Positions 47,502 to 56,687 of a stretch of 64,000 nt of DNA are shown in pieces (within the stretch, counting starts at the first letter, position 1; every line of letters begins with the position of its first letter). The notes beneath the pieces were generated by a model, which worked only from the letters and a program-made list of their open reading frames with translations, did no database searches and was not told the DNA's origin. The position numbers were made by a program, and so were the translations under genes. The DNA comes from Jatrophihabitans telluris (lineage in GTDB: Bacteria; Actinomycetota; Actinomycetes; Mycobacteriales; Jatrophihabitantaceae), in assembly GCF_023516435.1 (NCBI RefSeq), contig NZ_CP097332.1, positions 496,001-560,000 of the forward strand, read 5' to 3'.

Positions 47502-47524
47502 GGGGGAGCGACGGCTCGTCCCCC
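47502..47524 (-). promoter_or_regulatory. Leader hairpin of the LPXTG gene
   Basis: GGGGGA and its complement TCCCCC flank an 11-nt loop in the 5' leader, about 32 nt before the ATG. The element CGGGGGAC recurs twice on the minus strand, once in this hairpin and once as the likely ribosome-binding site. The rest of the 340-bp divergent gap 47471-47810 shows no gene. Confidence 0.3.
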
Positions 47525-47810
47525 GAACAAGAGCCGGCAGCTTGGACCCGTCCCCCCGGACCCGCTCCACGCGCTCGCGGCCCGACTCGCCCGGATGGGA
47601 CGACTCGTATCGCAACGCGGCGCATCGAAGCTGTGCCACCATCTCGCCGCGGCGGTTGTTCCGACGACGGGCAGAGATCCCGCTCAGTCAAGCGGTCGGG
47701 CGGTGAGGCAGCCGTACAGAAAGTGAATTCTTCGTTCACAAATCGTGAGACCTCGATCACTACACCCATTACCGGTTGATTTACTTGCGGTAAGCATCTA
47801 TTTTCATTGC

Positions 47811-48341
47811 GTGACGCAAACATCTAACCGGCCGACCGGCCAGCCGCACTGCGTCGGCCCCCAAGATGTTGAACCGGATGCGATCTCCGTGGTCGAACGC
47901 GAGTTCGGGACGTTGATGATGAACGTGACGCGGTACAAGCACCAGATCAACGGGGACCGGATCGATCGGATGGCGCTGATGGTGCTCGGCACCCTCAGCC
48001 ATTGCGGTCCGTCGCGGTTGACCGCCATCGCCGAGCGCACCGGTTTCGACGCTTCCCACATCTCCCGCCAGGTCGCTGACCTGGAAAGGGCCGGGCTGCT
48101 CGCCCGCGAGCCTGACCCGGACGATCGGCGCGCGGTGCTCCTGCGCAGCACCGAGGCCGGCGACGATCTGATGTCCCGGCTCGCACGCGGGCGCCGAACT
48201 CGGGTCGAGCGGCTGCTCTCGGACTGGCCCGCCGACGACATCGCGACCTTCGGACGGCTGCTGGGCCGTCTCAACCAAGCCACCGACAAGTACCAGGCGG
48301 TCAACGCCGAAGAGCTGGAAGAGGAACTGAATCATGGCTGA
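47811..48341 (+). CDS. MarR family transcriptional regulator
   Basis: A 176-residue winged-helix regulator. The HTH is LTAIAERTGFDASHISRQVA, followed by LERAGLLAREPDPDDRRAVLL, the typical MarR wing with DxR. It overlaps the efflux gene by 8 nt (ATGGCTGA), so it very probably controls that transporter, released by a drug or small phenolic. GTG 47811 is chosen; an earlier start at 47745 would add a non-conserved stretch. The 13-bp TTAC-N5-GTAA at 47781-47793 is a possible operator. Confidence 0.88.
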   Translation: MTQTSNRPTGQPHCVGPQDVEPDAISVVEREFGTLMMNVTRYKHQINGDRIDRMALMVLGTLSHCGPSRLTAIAERTGFDASHISRQVADLERAGLLAREPDPDDRRAVLLRSTEAGDDLMSRLARGRRTRVERLLSDWPADDIATFGRLLGRLNQATDKYQAVNAEELEEELNHG

Positions 48342-50025
48342 ACCCGTCCAGATGACGCCTGACGCGTCCGGACGCCTGTCCCACCGGCAGATCATGCTGA
48401 TCCTGTCCGGCCTGCTGCTCGGCATGTTCCTGGCCGCGCTCGACCAGACGATCGTCTCGGCCGCGATGCGCACCATCGCCGACAAGCTGAACGGCCAGAC
48501 GAACCAGGCGTGGGCAACGACCGCCTACCTGGTGACCTCGACCGTCTCCACGCCGCTCTACGGCAAGTTGAGCGACATGTACGGCCGCAAGAAGTTCTAC
48601 CTGTTCGCGATCTCGATCTTCCTCGTCGGCTCGGCCCTGTCGGGCATGGCGAACTCGATGATCGAACTGGCCGGCTTCCGGGCCGTACAGGGGCTGGGTG
48701 CCGGTGGCTTGATGGCGCTGGCGTTCGCCATCATCGGCGACATCGTCCCGCCCCGTGAGCGAGCCAAGTACCAGGGTTACTTCATGGCCGTCTTCGGGCT
48801 GTCCTCGGTTGCCGGGCCCGTGCTCGGTGGCCTCCTGGCTGGGCAGGACACCCTGCTGGGCGTGGACGGGTGGCGCTGGGTTTTCTACGTCAACCTGCCG
48901 ATCGGAATCGTCGCGCTGGCCGTGGTGAGCCGCTTCCTGAACCTGCCGCACACCCGGCAGGAACACCGCATCGACTACTGGGGTGCGGTCACCCTCGTGC
49001 TGGGCATCACCTCCCTGCTCGTCGTGGCCGAGCAGGGACGGGTCTGGGGCTGGGGCTCCGGGCGCTCGATCCTGATGTACGTGATCGGCGTCGGCCTGAT
49101 CGCCGCATTCGTCTACATCGAACGCGCGGTCGGCGACGAAGCCATCCTGCCGCTGAAGATGTTCAAGCACCCGGTCTTCTCGGTCGCGTCGTTGATGAAC
49201 TTCATCGTCGGTATGGGCATGTTCGGAGGCATCATCTGTTTGCCGCTGTACATGCAGATCGTCAAGGGCTTCAGCCCGACCAAGTCCGGACTGTCGCTGC
49301 TGCCGCTGATGCTCGGCCTGATGACGGTGGCGATGGCCTCCGGTATCGCCACGGCCAAGACCGGCCGTTACAAGCTCTTCCCGATCGTGGGAACAGGCTT
49401 GTTGATCCTCGCGCTGTCCGGGCTGTCCCGGATCACCGCGCACACGAGCTACGCCGCGCTGGTGCCGCTGATGGTGCTGGTCGGTGCCGGACTCGGGTGC
49501 TGCATGCAGACGCTGGTGCTGGCGACGCAGAACTCCGTGCCCGCATCGCAGATGGGTGTGGCGACGGCGTCGGCGACCTTCTTCCGCTCGATGGGTGGAA
49601 CCTTCGGCACGGCCCTGTTCCTGACCGTCTTCTTCTCGGTCTCCAGCACCAAGGTCGGGGAGAACGTGAAGGCGGTCGTGGGCACGCCGCAGTTCCAGAC
49701 CGCGTTGAAGGATCCGTCCAACAGCGTCATCGCCAAGGCCCTCACCGCCATGAAGAATGGCTCGACGAGTCAGCTCAACGACACCAGCTTCCTGCAGCAT
49801 GGTGCGGCCATCCTGCGCGATCCGTTCCTCAACGGCTTCGCCTCGGCGATGGACCGCGTGTTCCTGCTCGCCGCGCTGGTGGTCGTGCCTGCGTTCGTCC
49901 TGAGCTTCTTCCTCAAGGAGGTCAAGCTGCGTATGGAGTCGGGCCTGGAGGCTCGGGCCGCCGAGGAGGCCGCGGCCAAGGCTGCGGCCGACCGTTCGCT
50001 CGCGGCAGCCGAGGGCAGCTTCTGA
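48334..50025 (+). CDS. DHA2-family MFS multidrug efflux transporter (EmrB/QacA type)
   Basis: A 563-residue proton antiporter with about fourteen helices. Helix 1 contains GLLLGMFLAALDQTIVSAAM, with the DHA2-type Asp (ALDQTIV). The loop 2-3 motif is GKLSDMYGRKKFYL and motif C-like sequence is AVFGLSSVAGPVLGGLLAG. A charged Ala-rich tail (EARAAEEAAAKAAADRS) ends it. It probably exports toxic organic compounds. Overlap with the MarR gene indicates a local regulator. Confidence 0.93.
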   Translation: MAEPVQMTPDASGRLSHRQIMLILSGLLLGMFLAALDQTIVSAAMRTIADKLNGQTNQAWATTAYLVTSTVSTPLYGKLSDMYGRKKFYLFAISIFLVGSALSGMANSMIELAGFRAVQGLGAGGLMALAFAIIGDIVPPRERAKYQGYFMAVFGLSSVAGPVLGGLLAGQDTLLGVDGWRWVFYVNLPIGIVALAVVSRFLNLPHTRQEHRIDYWGAVTLVLGITSLLVVAEQGRVWGWGSGRSILMYVIGVGLIAAFVYIERAVGDEAILPLKMFKHPVFSVASLMNFIVGMGMFGGIICLPLYMQIVKGFSPTKSGLSLLPLMLGLMTVAMASGIATAKTGRYKLFPIVGTGLLILALSGLSRITAHTSYAALVPLMVLVGAGLGCCMQTLVLATQNSVPASQMGVATASATFFRSMGGTFGTALFLTVFFSVSSTKVGENVKAVVGTPQFQTALKDPSNSVIAKALTAMKNGSTSQLNDTSFLQHGAAILRDPFLNGFASAMDRVFLLAALVVVPAFVLSFFLKEVKLRMESGLEARAAEEAAAKAAADRSLAAAEGSF

Positions 50026-50100
50026 TCCACCGCTGGGCACAGGTGCCGCGCTGCGAGCTTTGATCGCAGGGGGCACTCGCACGGGGCGCTACACGTAGAA

Positions 50101-50141
50101 CGCCAGGGGCCGGTCATCGTTTCGATGGCCGGCCCCTGGCG
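50101..50141 (+). terminator. Strong hairpin terminator after the MFS gene
   Basis: An 18-bp stem (CGCCAGGGGCCGGTCATC with GATGGCCGGCCCCTGGCG, one G-U pair) with the loop GTTTC. It has no U-run, as is common in GC-rich actinobacteria. The rest of 50026-50276 shows no gene. Confidence 0.8.
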
Positions 50142-50276
50142 TGTCCGGCCGGGAGGCGGCGCTTGAGCTGGATTTGATGTCCATTTTCGGCATCGGCGGA
50201 AAACTCGCGAAATGACGGAGGGGCAGGTGCGTCTACGGAGGTGACGGCCGCGTCGAACTTCCGTTAGGACACCGCA

Positions 50277-50945
50277 ATGCACCCCTCTCTCCTTGATTCC
50301 ACCGACACTGTCGACCGCAACGAGCCCGAAAGGCGCCGCTTCGATCCGTTCGACGGCGTCGACGCTGTACTCGCGACAGACCCCTCGAGGCGCCCGGCCG
50401 GCGCCGGGGTCGATCGCCGTGGTGATTCGGATCTACCCCTCGGCTCCGAGTCCGCGGCGCTGTTGGGGACAGCCGATCCGGGTTTCGACCTCGCCGGTCT
50501 CGGACGTCGACTGCGGGAGGTCCGGCGCCGTTACCGCTGGACCCGAGCGGACGTGGCCCGGCTGTCCGGCGGTCGTTGGTCGGCTACCGCGCTGGGAACC
50601 TACGAGCGTGGCGAGCGGGTCATTTCCGCCGTCAGCCTCTTCGCCCTGACCGACTTCTATCGGGTGCCAGCGGCCGAGCTGATCGGCACCCAGCCCGAGC
50701 CGGCCGGCATCAGCGTGCCCCAGGATTCGGTCGTGGTCGACACCGCCCGCCTGCACAACTCCGGCCGTTGGCCCCGGCTCGTGCAGTTCGTCGCCGCCGT
50801 GCAGCGGGCTCGGCAGGGGCCGGCGCGGCGGCTGCTTACGCTGAGATCGCGAGACCTGCCTCGACTGGCCGCGGTGCACAACGAGTCGGTCGACCGCTTG
50901 CTGCACAACCTCGCGGTGGAGGGAATTCTCATCCCACCCGGCTGA
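50277..50945 (+). CDS. BldD-like XRE family regulator with incomplete c-di-GMP motif
   Basis: A 222-residue protein. A 70-residue variable N-terminus precedes an XRE HTH (LGRRLREVRRRYRWTRADVA, then LSGGRWSATALGTYERGERV) and a C-terminal domain like that of Streptomyces BldD (WPRLVQFVAAVQRARQGPARR and LRSRDLPRLAAV). BldD binds c-di-GMP through RxD-X8-RxxD. Here the spacing is exact (R179-Q-G181, eight residues, R190-S-R-D193) but the first Asp is Gly. The protein may thus bind the ligand weakly or not at all. It is probably a BldD paralogue. Confidence 0.8.
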   Translation: MHPSLLDSTDTVDRNEPERRRFDPFDGVDAVLATDPSRRPAGAGVDRRGDSDLPLGSESAALLGTADPGFDLAGLGRRLREVRRRYRWTRADVARLSGGRWSATALGTYERGERVISAVSLFALTDFYRVPAAELIGTQPEPAGISVPQDSVVVDTARLHNSGRWPRLVQFVAAVQRARQGPARRLLTLRSRDLPRLAAVHNESVDRLLHNLAVEGILIPPG

Positions 50946-50955
50946 TTTCCCGGTG

Positions 50956-51040
50956 GCTTGTCGGCCTGTGCGGCCTGTCGGCCTGTGCAGCTTGTCGGCC
51001 TGTGCAGCTTGTCGGCCTGTGCAGCTTGTCGGCCTGAGCG
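50956..51040. repeat. 17-bp tandem repeat, five units
   Basis: Five head-to-tail copies of GCTTGTCGGCCTGTGCA, the last slightly changed, between the convergent BldD-like and ppa genes. It ends 11 bp before the ppa stop. No function is evident. Confidence 0.9.
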
Positions 51041-51051
51041 GCTCGGCTGCC

Positions 51052-51549
51052 TCAGTGGCCGGGGTTGTCCTTGAGCCGCTGGCGACTGTTCTGGATCTCT
51101 TCCTCGGCCTCGAACCGGCCGACCCAGGTTGCGCCCTCGACACTCTTGCCGGGTTCGAGGTCCTTGTAGACCTCGAAGAAGTGCTGAATCTCGAGGCGAT
51201 CGAACTCGGGCACGTTGTGGATGTCACGCAGGTGTTCCAGGCGCGGGTCGTGCGCGGGTACGCAGAGGACCTTGTCATCGCCGCCCTTCTCGTCGGTCAT
51301 CCGGAACATGCCGATCGCGCGACAGGTCACCAGGACACCGGGGAACAGCGGGCTTCCCTGGATGAGCACGAGGGCGTCGAGCGGGTCGCCGTCCTCGCCG
51401 AGGGTGTTTTCGATGTAGCCGTAGTCGGCGGGGTACTGGGTCGAGGTGAACAGCACCCGGTCGAGGCGGATCCGGCCGGTCTCGTGGTCGACCTCGTACT
51501 TGTTGCGGCTGCCCTTCGGGATCTCGATCAGGACGTCGAATTCTTCCAT
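51052..51549 (-). CDS. ppa: Inorganic pyrophosphatase
   Basis: A 165-residue family I soluble pyrophosphatase. Mg-site motifs are the signature DGDPLDALV, with [12 protein letters not shown] and ADYGYIENT upstream. It pulls biosynthetic reactions forward by removing PPi. GAGAGGT precedes the ATG. It is divergent from dacB with about 150 bp between, as in mycobacteria. Confidence 0.97.
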   Translation of the reverse strand: MEEFDVLIEIPKGSRNKYEVDHETGRIRLDRVLFTSTQYPADYGYIENTLGEDGDPLDALVLIQGSPLFPGVLVTCRAIGMFRMTDEKGGDDKVLCVPAHDPRLEHLRDIHNVPEFDRLEIQHFFEVYKDLEPGKSVEGATWVGRFEAEEEIQNSRQRLKDNPGH

Positions 51550-51703
51550 GACGGGAAAACCTCTCAGGCGAACTGCTCCGCAGGATCTGCGCAGTATGTG
51601 GGCGACGACGGTTCCGCGAATCGTTCGGCGGCGAGGGGACCCCGCGCTCCCGAACGGCGGATCCGCGCCAGCGGCGGACGGTTAGATACTAGTGTGTTTC
51701 AGC

Positions 51704-53137
51704 GTGGCCGATCCCCGTTCCCGACCAGCCGGCCATGTGCCCCTGATCATGCTCGTGGTCCTCGCGCTCGGGGCGGCGGTCGGTCTGTATTTCGGCGTCG
51801 GGGCGGGTCGGCAATGGTCGGCGAATCGTGGTTTCCACCCGCTCGTGATCCCGGCTCAGACCGCTCCCGCCAGTGACGCCGCCGCGGCCTTGGCCGCGAC
51901 GACGAAGGGCGCCTCGCCGGCTCCCAGCGCGGCGGATGCGCCGGCGCCGACCGCGGCGGGCGTGCTCGCCCAGCTGAAGGGCACTCTCGCCGATCCGAGC
52001 CTCGGCAGCTCGGTCTCGGCCCAGGTGTACGACGCGGCTACGAGCGGGACCTTGATGAACACCGGTGCCGCTGAGGTGGTGGCTCCGGCCTCGACCGCGA
52101 AATTGCTGACCACCGCGGCGTTACTACGCGTACGCAAGGGCACCGACCGCTTCACGACGCGGGTCCTTCAGGGCGGTGACGCCAACACAGTGGTGCTGGT
52201 CGGCGGCGGCGATCCCACCCTCAGCGCGGCCAAGGTCGGCCAGGCGAGTGAATACCCGGAAGCGGCGCGTATCTCAGACCTGGCCGCGCAGGTGAGCAAG
52301 AACCTGTCCGGGGCCGCGATCACCTCGGTCGTCGTGGACGACTCGCTGTTCAGCGGACCGTCCACCGCGACCGGCTGGGCCCCTGAGGATGCGCCCTCCA
52401 GCTACGCGAGCCCGATCGCCGCCGCCATGGTGGACGCCGGCCGGGACGCCCCGGGCGCCACTGTGCGGTCCGCGGCCCCGGATCTCGCGGCCGGCCGGGC
52501 CCTGGCCGACGCGCTCGGCGGCGCTCAGGTCACCCGCGGAACAGCGCCGGCCGGGGCCAGACTCCTCGGTTCCGTCCAATCCGCGCCGGTCAGCACTCTG
52601 GTGGAGCAGACCCTGTCGGAGTCGGACAACGTTATGGCCGAGGTCCTGGCGCGGCAGGTGGCGCTGGCGACCGGCCAGGCCGGCTCGTTCGCGGGCGGGG
52701 CGGCCGCGGTGTCGGCGACGTTGACCGCGGCAGGTGTCGCGGTCGGCGCCGGGATGAAGGACGGTAGCGGCCTGTCGGTGGCCGACCGGATTCCGGCCGG
52801 AGTGCTCGGCCAGACCCTGTTGCTCGCCGCAGGGGCCAAACACCCCGAACTGCGGCCGGTGATCACCGGACTGGCCGTCGCCGGGTGGGACGGCACGCTC
52901 GTCGAGCAGGGCCGCTTCACCGGCACCTCGGCGATCGCCGACGGCGTGGTCCGTGCCAAGACCGGCAGCCTGACCGGGGTGACCGGAATCGCCGGAGTCC
53001 TCACCGATTCGGACGGCCGCCAGTTGGTGTTCGCCTTCGTGGCGGACAAGGTTCCCGGCGGGGACCCGAACTCCACGTCGGCCCGCACCGTCCTGGACTC
53101 GGCCGTCGCCGCCCTCGTCCGCTGCGGCTGCCGCTGA
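51704..53137 (+). CDS. dacB: D-alanyl-D-alanine carboxypeptidase/endopeptidase (PBP4 type)
   Basis: A 477-residue penicillin-binding protein of class C, anchored by one N-terminal helix (PLIMLVVLALGAAVGLYFGV) with an Ala/Pro-rich linker. Catalytic motifs are S130-T-A-K133 (PASTAKLL), S307-D-N309 (SESDNVMAE) and KTG at 419 (RAKTGSLTGVTGIAG). It trims or cleaves peptidoglycan cross-links outside the cell. GTG 51704 is preferred; a GTG at 51692 is four codons longer. The sequence TAGATACT at about 51684 could be a -10 element for a nearly leaderless mRNA. Confidence 0.93.
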   Translation: MADPRSRPAGHVPLIMLVVLALGAAVGLYFGVGAGRQWSANRGFHPLVIPAQTAPASDAAAALAATTKGASPAPSAADAPAPTAAGVLAQLKGTLADPSLGSSVSAQVYDAATSGTLMNTGAAEVVAPASTAKLLTTAALLRVRKGTDRFTTRVLQGGDANTVVLVGGGDPTLSAAKVGQASEYPEAARISDLAAQVSKNLSGAAITSVVVDDSLFSGPSTATGWAPEDAPSSYASPIAAAMVDAGRDAPGATVRSAAPDLAAGRALADALGGAQVTRGTAPAGARLLGSVQSAPVSTLVEQTLSESDNVMAEVLARQVALATGQAGSFAGGAAAVSATLTAAGVAVGAGMKDGSGLSVADRIPAGVLGQTLLLAAGAKHPELRPVITGLAVAGWDGTLVEQGRFTGTSAIADGVVRAKTGSLTGVTGIAGVLTDSDGRQLVFAFVADKVPGGDPNSTSARTVLDSAVAALVRCGCR

Positions 53138-53181
53138 CGGCAACGGCTCCGTCCTCCGATCTCGCTGGGTAGGTTGGGTGC

Positions 53182-54228
53182 ATGTCTTCGCTGATCGACT
53201 GGTCGGTGGCCGAGCAGACCGCCCGTGCCCTGTCCCCCACGCCTCCCTCGGCCAGCCCGGCTGACGCCGCCGCAGTGGTCGCTGAACTGCATCGGGCGAC
53301 CGAGCGGGCCGCGGCGCTGGTGGCCGACCTCACGCGCCTGAACGAACCGGCCGTGTCGGCGACGACCGTCGTGGTCGACCGTCCGGGCTGGGTGAGCGCG
53401 AACGTGGCGAGCATGCGAGTGGTGATGGAACCGGTCGTGGACCGCTTGACGGAGAAGAAGCCGCCGGGCCGGATCGCCTCTGCGATCGGTGGACGGACGA
53501 CCGGGGCTCAGGCGGGAGCCATCCTGGCGTTCCTGTCGGGCAAGGTTCTCGGTCAGTTCGAGTTCTTCTCGACGGAGACGGGACAACTGCTGCTGGTCGC
53601 GCCGAACATCGTCTCGGTCGAACAGTCGCTGAAGGTCGATCCCACCGACTTCAGGCTGTGGGTGTGTCTGCACGAGGTCACCCACCGCGTGCAGTTCACC
53701 GCCGTGCCATGGATGCGCCAGCACATGTTGGACGAGATCGCCCAGCTCACCGACGCGCTCGACGTCGATCCCGACGCCATCCTGGAACGACTCCGGCACG
53801 CCCTCGGCGAACTGGCCCGAACCGCGCAGGGAAAGCGCGATACGGCCGGGATCATGGCGGCGCTGGCCTCCCCCCAGGCCCGCGAGATCATGGACCGGCT
53901 CACCGGGTTCATGTCCCTGGTGGAGGGCCACGCCGAATACGTGATGAACGCCGTCGACCGTTCCGTCATCCCGTCCCAGCCCCAGATCGAGCGAAAGTTC
54001 GCCGACCGGCGGCGCAAGGGCGGCAACCCCTTCGACCGGCTCGTGCGCTCGCTGCTCGGCATGGACGCCAAGACGCGGCAGTACACCCAGGGCTCGAACT
54101 TCGTCCGAACCGTCGTCGACGAGGCCGGGCTGGATGCCTTCAACGCGGTTTGGAGCTCCCCGTCGACGCTTCCGACCAAGGCAGAGATCACCGACCCGAA
54201 AGCCTGGATCACCCGCGTGCACGGCTGA
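53182..54228 (+). CDS. Zinc-dependent metalloprotease-like protein (DUF2342, Rv3626c-like)
   Basis: A 348-residue predicted zincin. The zinc motif is LHEVTHRVQF (HExxH, first His at residue 164), and the third ligand is likely in FMSLVEGHAEYVMNAV. Such proteins have been labelled coenzyme F420 biosynthesis associated, but that label rests on phylogenetic co-occurrence. It lies between dacB and tilS as in M. tuberculosis. It may process a wall or lipoprotein substrate. Confidence 0.88.
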   Translation: MSSLIDWSVAEQTARALSPTPPSASPADAAAVVAELHRATERAAALVADLTRLNEPAVSATTVVVDRPGWVSANVASMRVVMEPVVDRLTEKKPPGRIASAIGGRTTGAQAGAILAFLSGKVLGQFEFFSTETGQLLLVAPNIVSVEQSLKVDPTDFRLWVCLHEVTHRVQFTAVPWMRQHMLDEIAQLTDALDVDPDAILERLRHALGELARTAQGKRDTAGIMAALASPQAREIMDRLTGFMSLVEGHAEYVMNAVDRSVIPSQPQIERKFADRRRKGGNPFDRLVRSLLGMDAKTRQYTQGSNFVRTVVDEAGLDAFNAVWSSPSTLPTKAEITDPKAWITRVHG

Positions 54229-54240
54229 TGATGGCGTTGC

Positions 54241-54368
54241 GGGGGCGCGCAACGAGGGCAACGTCAACGTGTGGGGGCGCGCAACAAGGGCAACGTCAAC
54301 GTGTGGGGGCGCGCAACAAGGGCAACGTCAACGTGTGGGGGCGCGCAACAAGGGCAACGTCAACGTGC
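54241..54368. repeat. Family A array: four direct units, exact 32-bp period
   Basis: Units start at 54241, 54273, 54305 and 54337. All are GTC-type with the linker GTGTGGGGGC. Three of four have CAACAAGG and one CAACGAGG. The TGA stop of the CPBP gene (minus strand, tca at 54360-54362) lies in the last unit, and the metalloprotease stop is 12 bp before the first unit. Confidence 0.95.
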
Positions 54369-55016
54369 GAAGAGGGGTGGCAGGACGAAGACCATCGCCG
54401 CCGACCACGTGACGTGGCTGATGCTGGAAGCGAGTATGCCGCCTGAGGCCCGCCGCTGCAGCGCCCATACCGCTCCCAACAGTGCCGCCGCGAACACCAG
54501 CATGACGTTGCCGGTGGCTGCCGTCGCCAGGGTGTAGCAGAGCGTCGAGATCAGTACCGGGTGACGGCGGCCGATAGCGGCGTAGAGCGCGCCTCGGAAG
54601 AAGATCTCCTCCGCGATCCCGTTGGCCAGCGTCAGGGCTACGACCAGCGGGATCGAACCCTGTCGCGCGTGCTCGAGCACCTTGTCGGTGATGTCGCGTA
54701 GCGGACCGATCTCGCGAACTATCAATGCACCGCCGACGAAGACGACGGCGCTGAACAGCCCGATGGCGAACGGGGTGCCGACGGGCCTGCGCAACTCGGA
54801 GCGGAACGCGATCCGGCCCAGATGCAGCGGTCCGGAGGTGAGGCCACCGATCACCCAGGTGGCCGCCAGAGCCGCGGTCAGCGGATAGAAGGCGGCGTCA
54901 CCGGGCTTGACCGACAACGACCGCCACAGCAGGAACCCGCCGATCAGCAGCGTGATGGCGACGACCACCCGGCGTCGGCGGAACTGGGAATCGGGTTGGT
55001 GGTGATCGCGTGGCAC
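54360..55016 (-). CDS. CPBP family intramembrane glutamic endopeptidase
   Basis: A 218-residue membrane protein of the CAAX protease/bacteriocin-processing (Abi) family. Catalytic motifs are NGIAEEIFFRGALYAAIGRR (EExxxR) and SSISHVTWS. About six helices. It may cleave a membrane-bound substrate. The start is GTG 55016. The stop codon lies in the family A repeat, so the repeat is part of its 3' end. Confidence 0.9.
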   Translation of the reverse strand: MPRDHHQPDSQFRRRRVVVAITLLIGGFLLWRSLSVKPGDAAFYPLTAALAATWVIGGLTSGPLHLGRIAFRSELRRPVGTPFAIGLFSAVVFVGGALIVREIGPLRDITDKVLEHARQGSIPLVVALTLANGIAEEIFFRGALYAAIGRRHPVLISTLCYTLATAATGNVMLVFAAALLGAVWALQRRASGGILASSISHVTWSAAMVFVLPPLFAR

Positions 55017-55096
55017 CTGTTCGAGCAGGGCGCGGCGTACCCACAGGTCGAGCCAGCTCGTGCTGCCCCGCCCGGGCGCGGACTCCGGCTGCCCGC

Positions 55097-55441
55097 TCAG
55101 CCGATCTGCCCCGGCCCGCCGCTGGCGTCAACCACCGGATAGCCCCGGGCCTGCCAGGTGGCCATCCCGCCGGTGAGGTTCAGGACCTGCCAGCCGTTGG
55201 CGTTCAAGGCGTCGGTCACCATCGCCGACCGGCCGCCGACGTGGCAGACGCAGATCACCGTCGTGTCGGTCGGGATCTCCCCGGTGCGGGCGTTCAGTTC
55301 GGACATCGGTATGTGGACGGCCCGTTCGGCGTGGCCGTCGACCCATTCGTGGTCCTCGCGGACGTCGAGCAGGTAGGCGCCACCCTGGACTGCGGCGTAG
55401 GCGTCGTCGACGGAGATCTCGGTCGGAGTAGAGGGCTGCAC
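55097..55441 (-). CDS. Rhodanese-like domain protein
   Basis: A 114-residue single rhodanese domain. The CDC25-like start is ISVDDAYAAVQGGAYLLDVREDHEW, and the active loop is CVCHVGGRSAMV, with catalytic Cys in CHVGGRS. The last part NLTGGMATWQARGYPVV is typical. It may carry sulfane sulfur. GTG 55441 is chosen; no clear ribosome-binding site. It is divergent from tilS (83 bp). Confidence 0.9.
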   Translation of the reverse strand: MQPSTPTEISVDDAYAAVQGGAYLLDVREDHEWVDGHAERAVHIPMSELNARTGEIPTDTTVICVCHVGGRSAMVTDALNANGWQVLNLTGGMATWQARGYPVVDASGGPGQIG

Positions 55442-55524
55442 CCTGTCCAGGCTAGCGACCCGAGCCCGGGTCCTGTCCCGCCGGCCTCGGCAACGTCGTC
55501 GGCCGGCCCTGGGAGACTGGGGAC

Positions 55525-56598
55525 ATGGGACCGCATCCGGCCGTGGCCGCGGTCCGCCGTGCGGTCCGCCGGTCGCTGGGGAGCCTGGATGAGCTCGGCA
55601 CCGATCGGCCGGTCGTGGTCGCCTGCTCGGGCGGCGCCGACTCGCTCGCCCTGGCCGCCGCGACCGCGTTCGAGGCCGCACGCACCGGGCGGCCGCACGC
55701 CCTGGTCACTGTCGACCACGGCTTGCAGGCGGATTCCTGGCAGCAGGCGCGGCGGGTGGCGCAGCTCGGCTACGACCTCGGCTTCGATCCCGTCCACATC
55801 GTCGCCGTCAGCGTCGCCGACGGTCCCGGCGCCGGTGGCCCCGAGGCGGCGGCCCGAACCGCCCGTTACCGGGCCGTGGCCGAGGTTGCCGACGGCTTCG
55901 GTCGATCAGCCGGGCGAGAACCCGACCATCGGGCGCGGGCCGGCGGACCCGCGGCGGTCCTGCTGGGCCACACGGCCGACGACCAGGCCGAAACGGTGCT
56001 GCTCGGACTCGGTCGCGGTTCAGGGTTGGCCTCGATCGCCGGTATGCGCGCCCAGTCCGGTTCGGCCCCACGCTCCGCTGAGGACTCACTCACCCACCCG
56101 CTGCTCGTGCGGCCTTTCCTGCAGTTGCGCCGGACAGACACGCTCGCCGCCAGCCGGTCCTTGCAACTGCCGGTCTGGGACGACCCGCACAACGTCGATC
56201 CCCGGTACCGGCGGGTCCGGTTGCGGAGCGAGGCTGTGCCGCTGTTGGAGGAGATTCTGGGCGGCGGCGTCGTCGAGGCACTGGCCCGCACCGCTACCCA
56301 GGTTCAGGACGCCGTCGATGCCCTGGACCAACTGGCCTCGCGTGAGCTCGGCCTGCGCGAGACCCCGGGTGGCGGCCTGTCCGTCGAGGGTCTGGAGGCC
56401 GAGCCCCGCGCGGTGCGCACTCGGGTGCTCAAGCGCTGGGCCGAAGAGCAGGGTGCCGACGCCCTCACCTCGGTGCACGTCGGGGCGCTGGAGGACATGG
56501 TCACCGGTTGGCGTGGCCAAGGTCCCATTCACCTGCCTGGCGGCTGCCACGTGCGCCGGACGTCTGGCAGGCTGGTGTTGTCGCGTCCCGATTCGTGA
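55525..56598 (+). CDS. tilS: tRNA(Ile)-lysidine synthase
   Basis: A 357-residue N-type ATP pyrophosphatase that converts C34 of tRNA-Ile(CAU) to lysidine. The PP-loop is [15 protein letters not shown]. Other blocks are [30 protein letters not shown] and [17 protein letters not shown]. Actinobacterial TilS lacks the long C-terminal domain of E. coli, as here. An insert of about 20 residues ([15 protein letters not shown]) sits before the GHTADD motif. Confidence 0.95.
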   Translation: MGPHPAVAAVRRAVRRSLGSLDELGTDRPVVVACSGGADSLALAAATAFEAARTGRPHALVTVDHGLQADSWQQARRVAQLGYDLGFDPVHIVAVSVADGPGAGGPEAAARTARYRAVAEVADGFGRSAGREPDHRARAGGPAAVLLGHTADDQAETVLLGLGRGSGLASIAGMRAQSGSAPRSAEDSLTHPLLVRPFLQLRRTDTLAASRSLQLPVWDDPHNVDPRYRRVRLRSEAVPLLEEILGGGVVEALARTATQVQDAVDALDQLASRELGLRETPGGGLSVEGLEAEPRAVRTRVLKRWAEEQGADALTSVHVGALEDMVTGWRGQGPIHLPGGCHVRRTSGRLVLSRPDS

Positions 56599-56687
56599 CT
56601 CGAGCCCGGACCGACCGACCGAACACCAGCCCGTCCCGCAAGCCGTCCGATCAACCCCACCAGCCATCCGAGCCTGGAGAACCGTCA

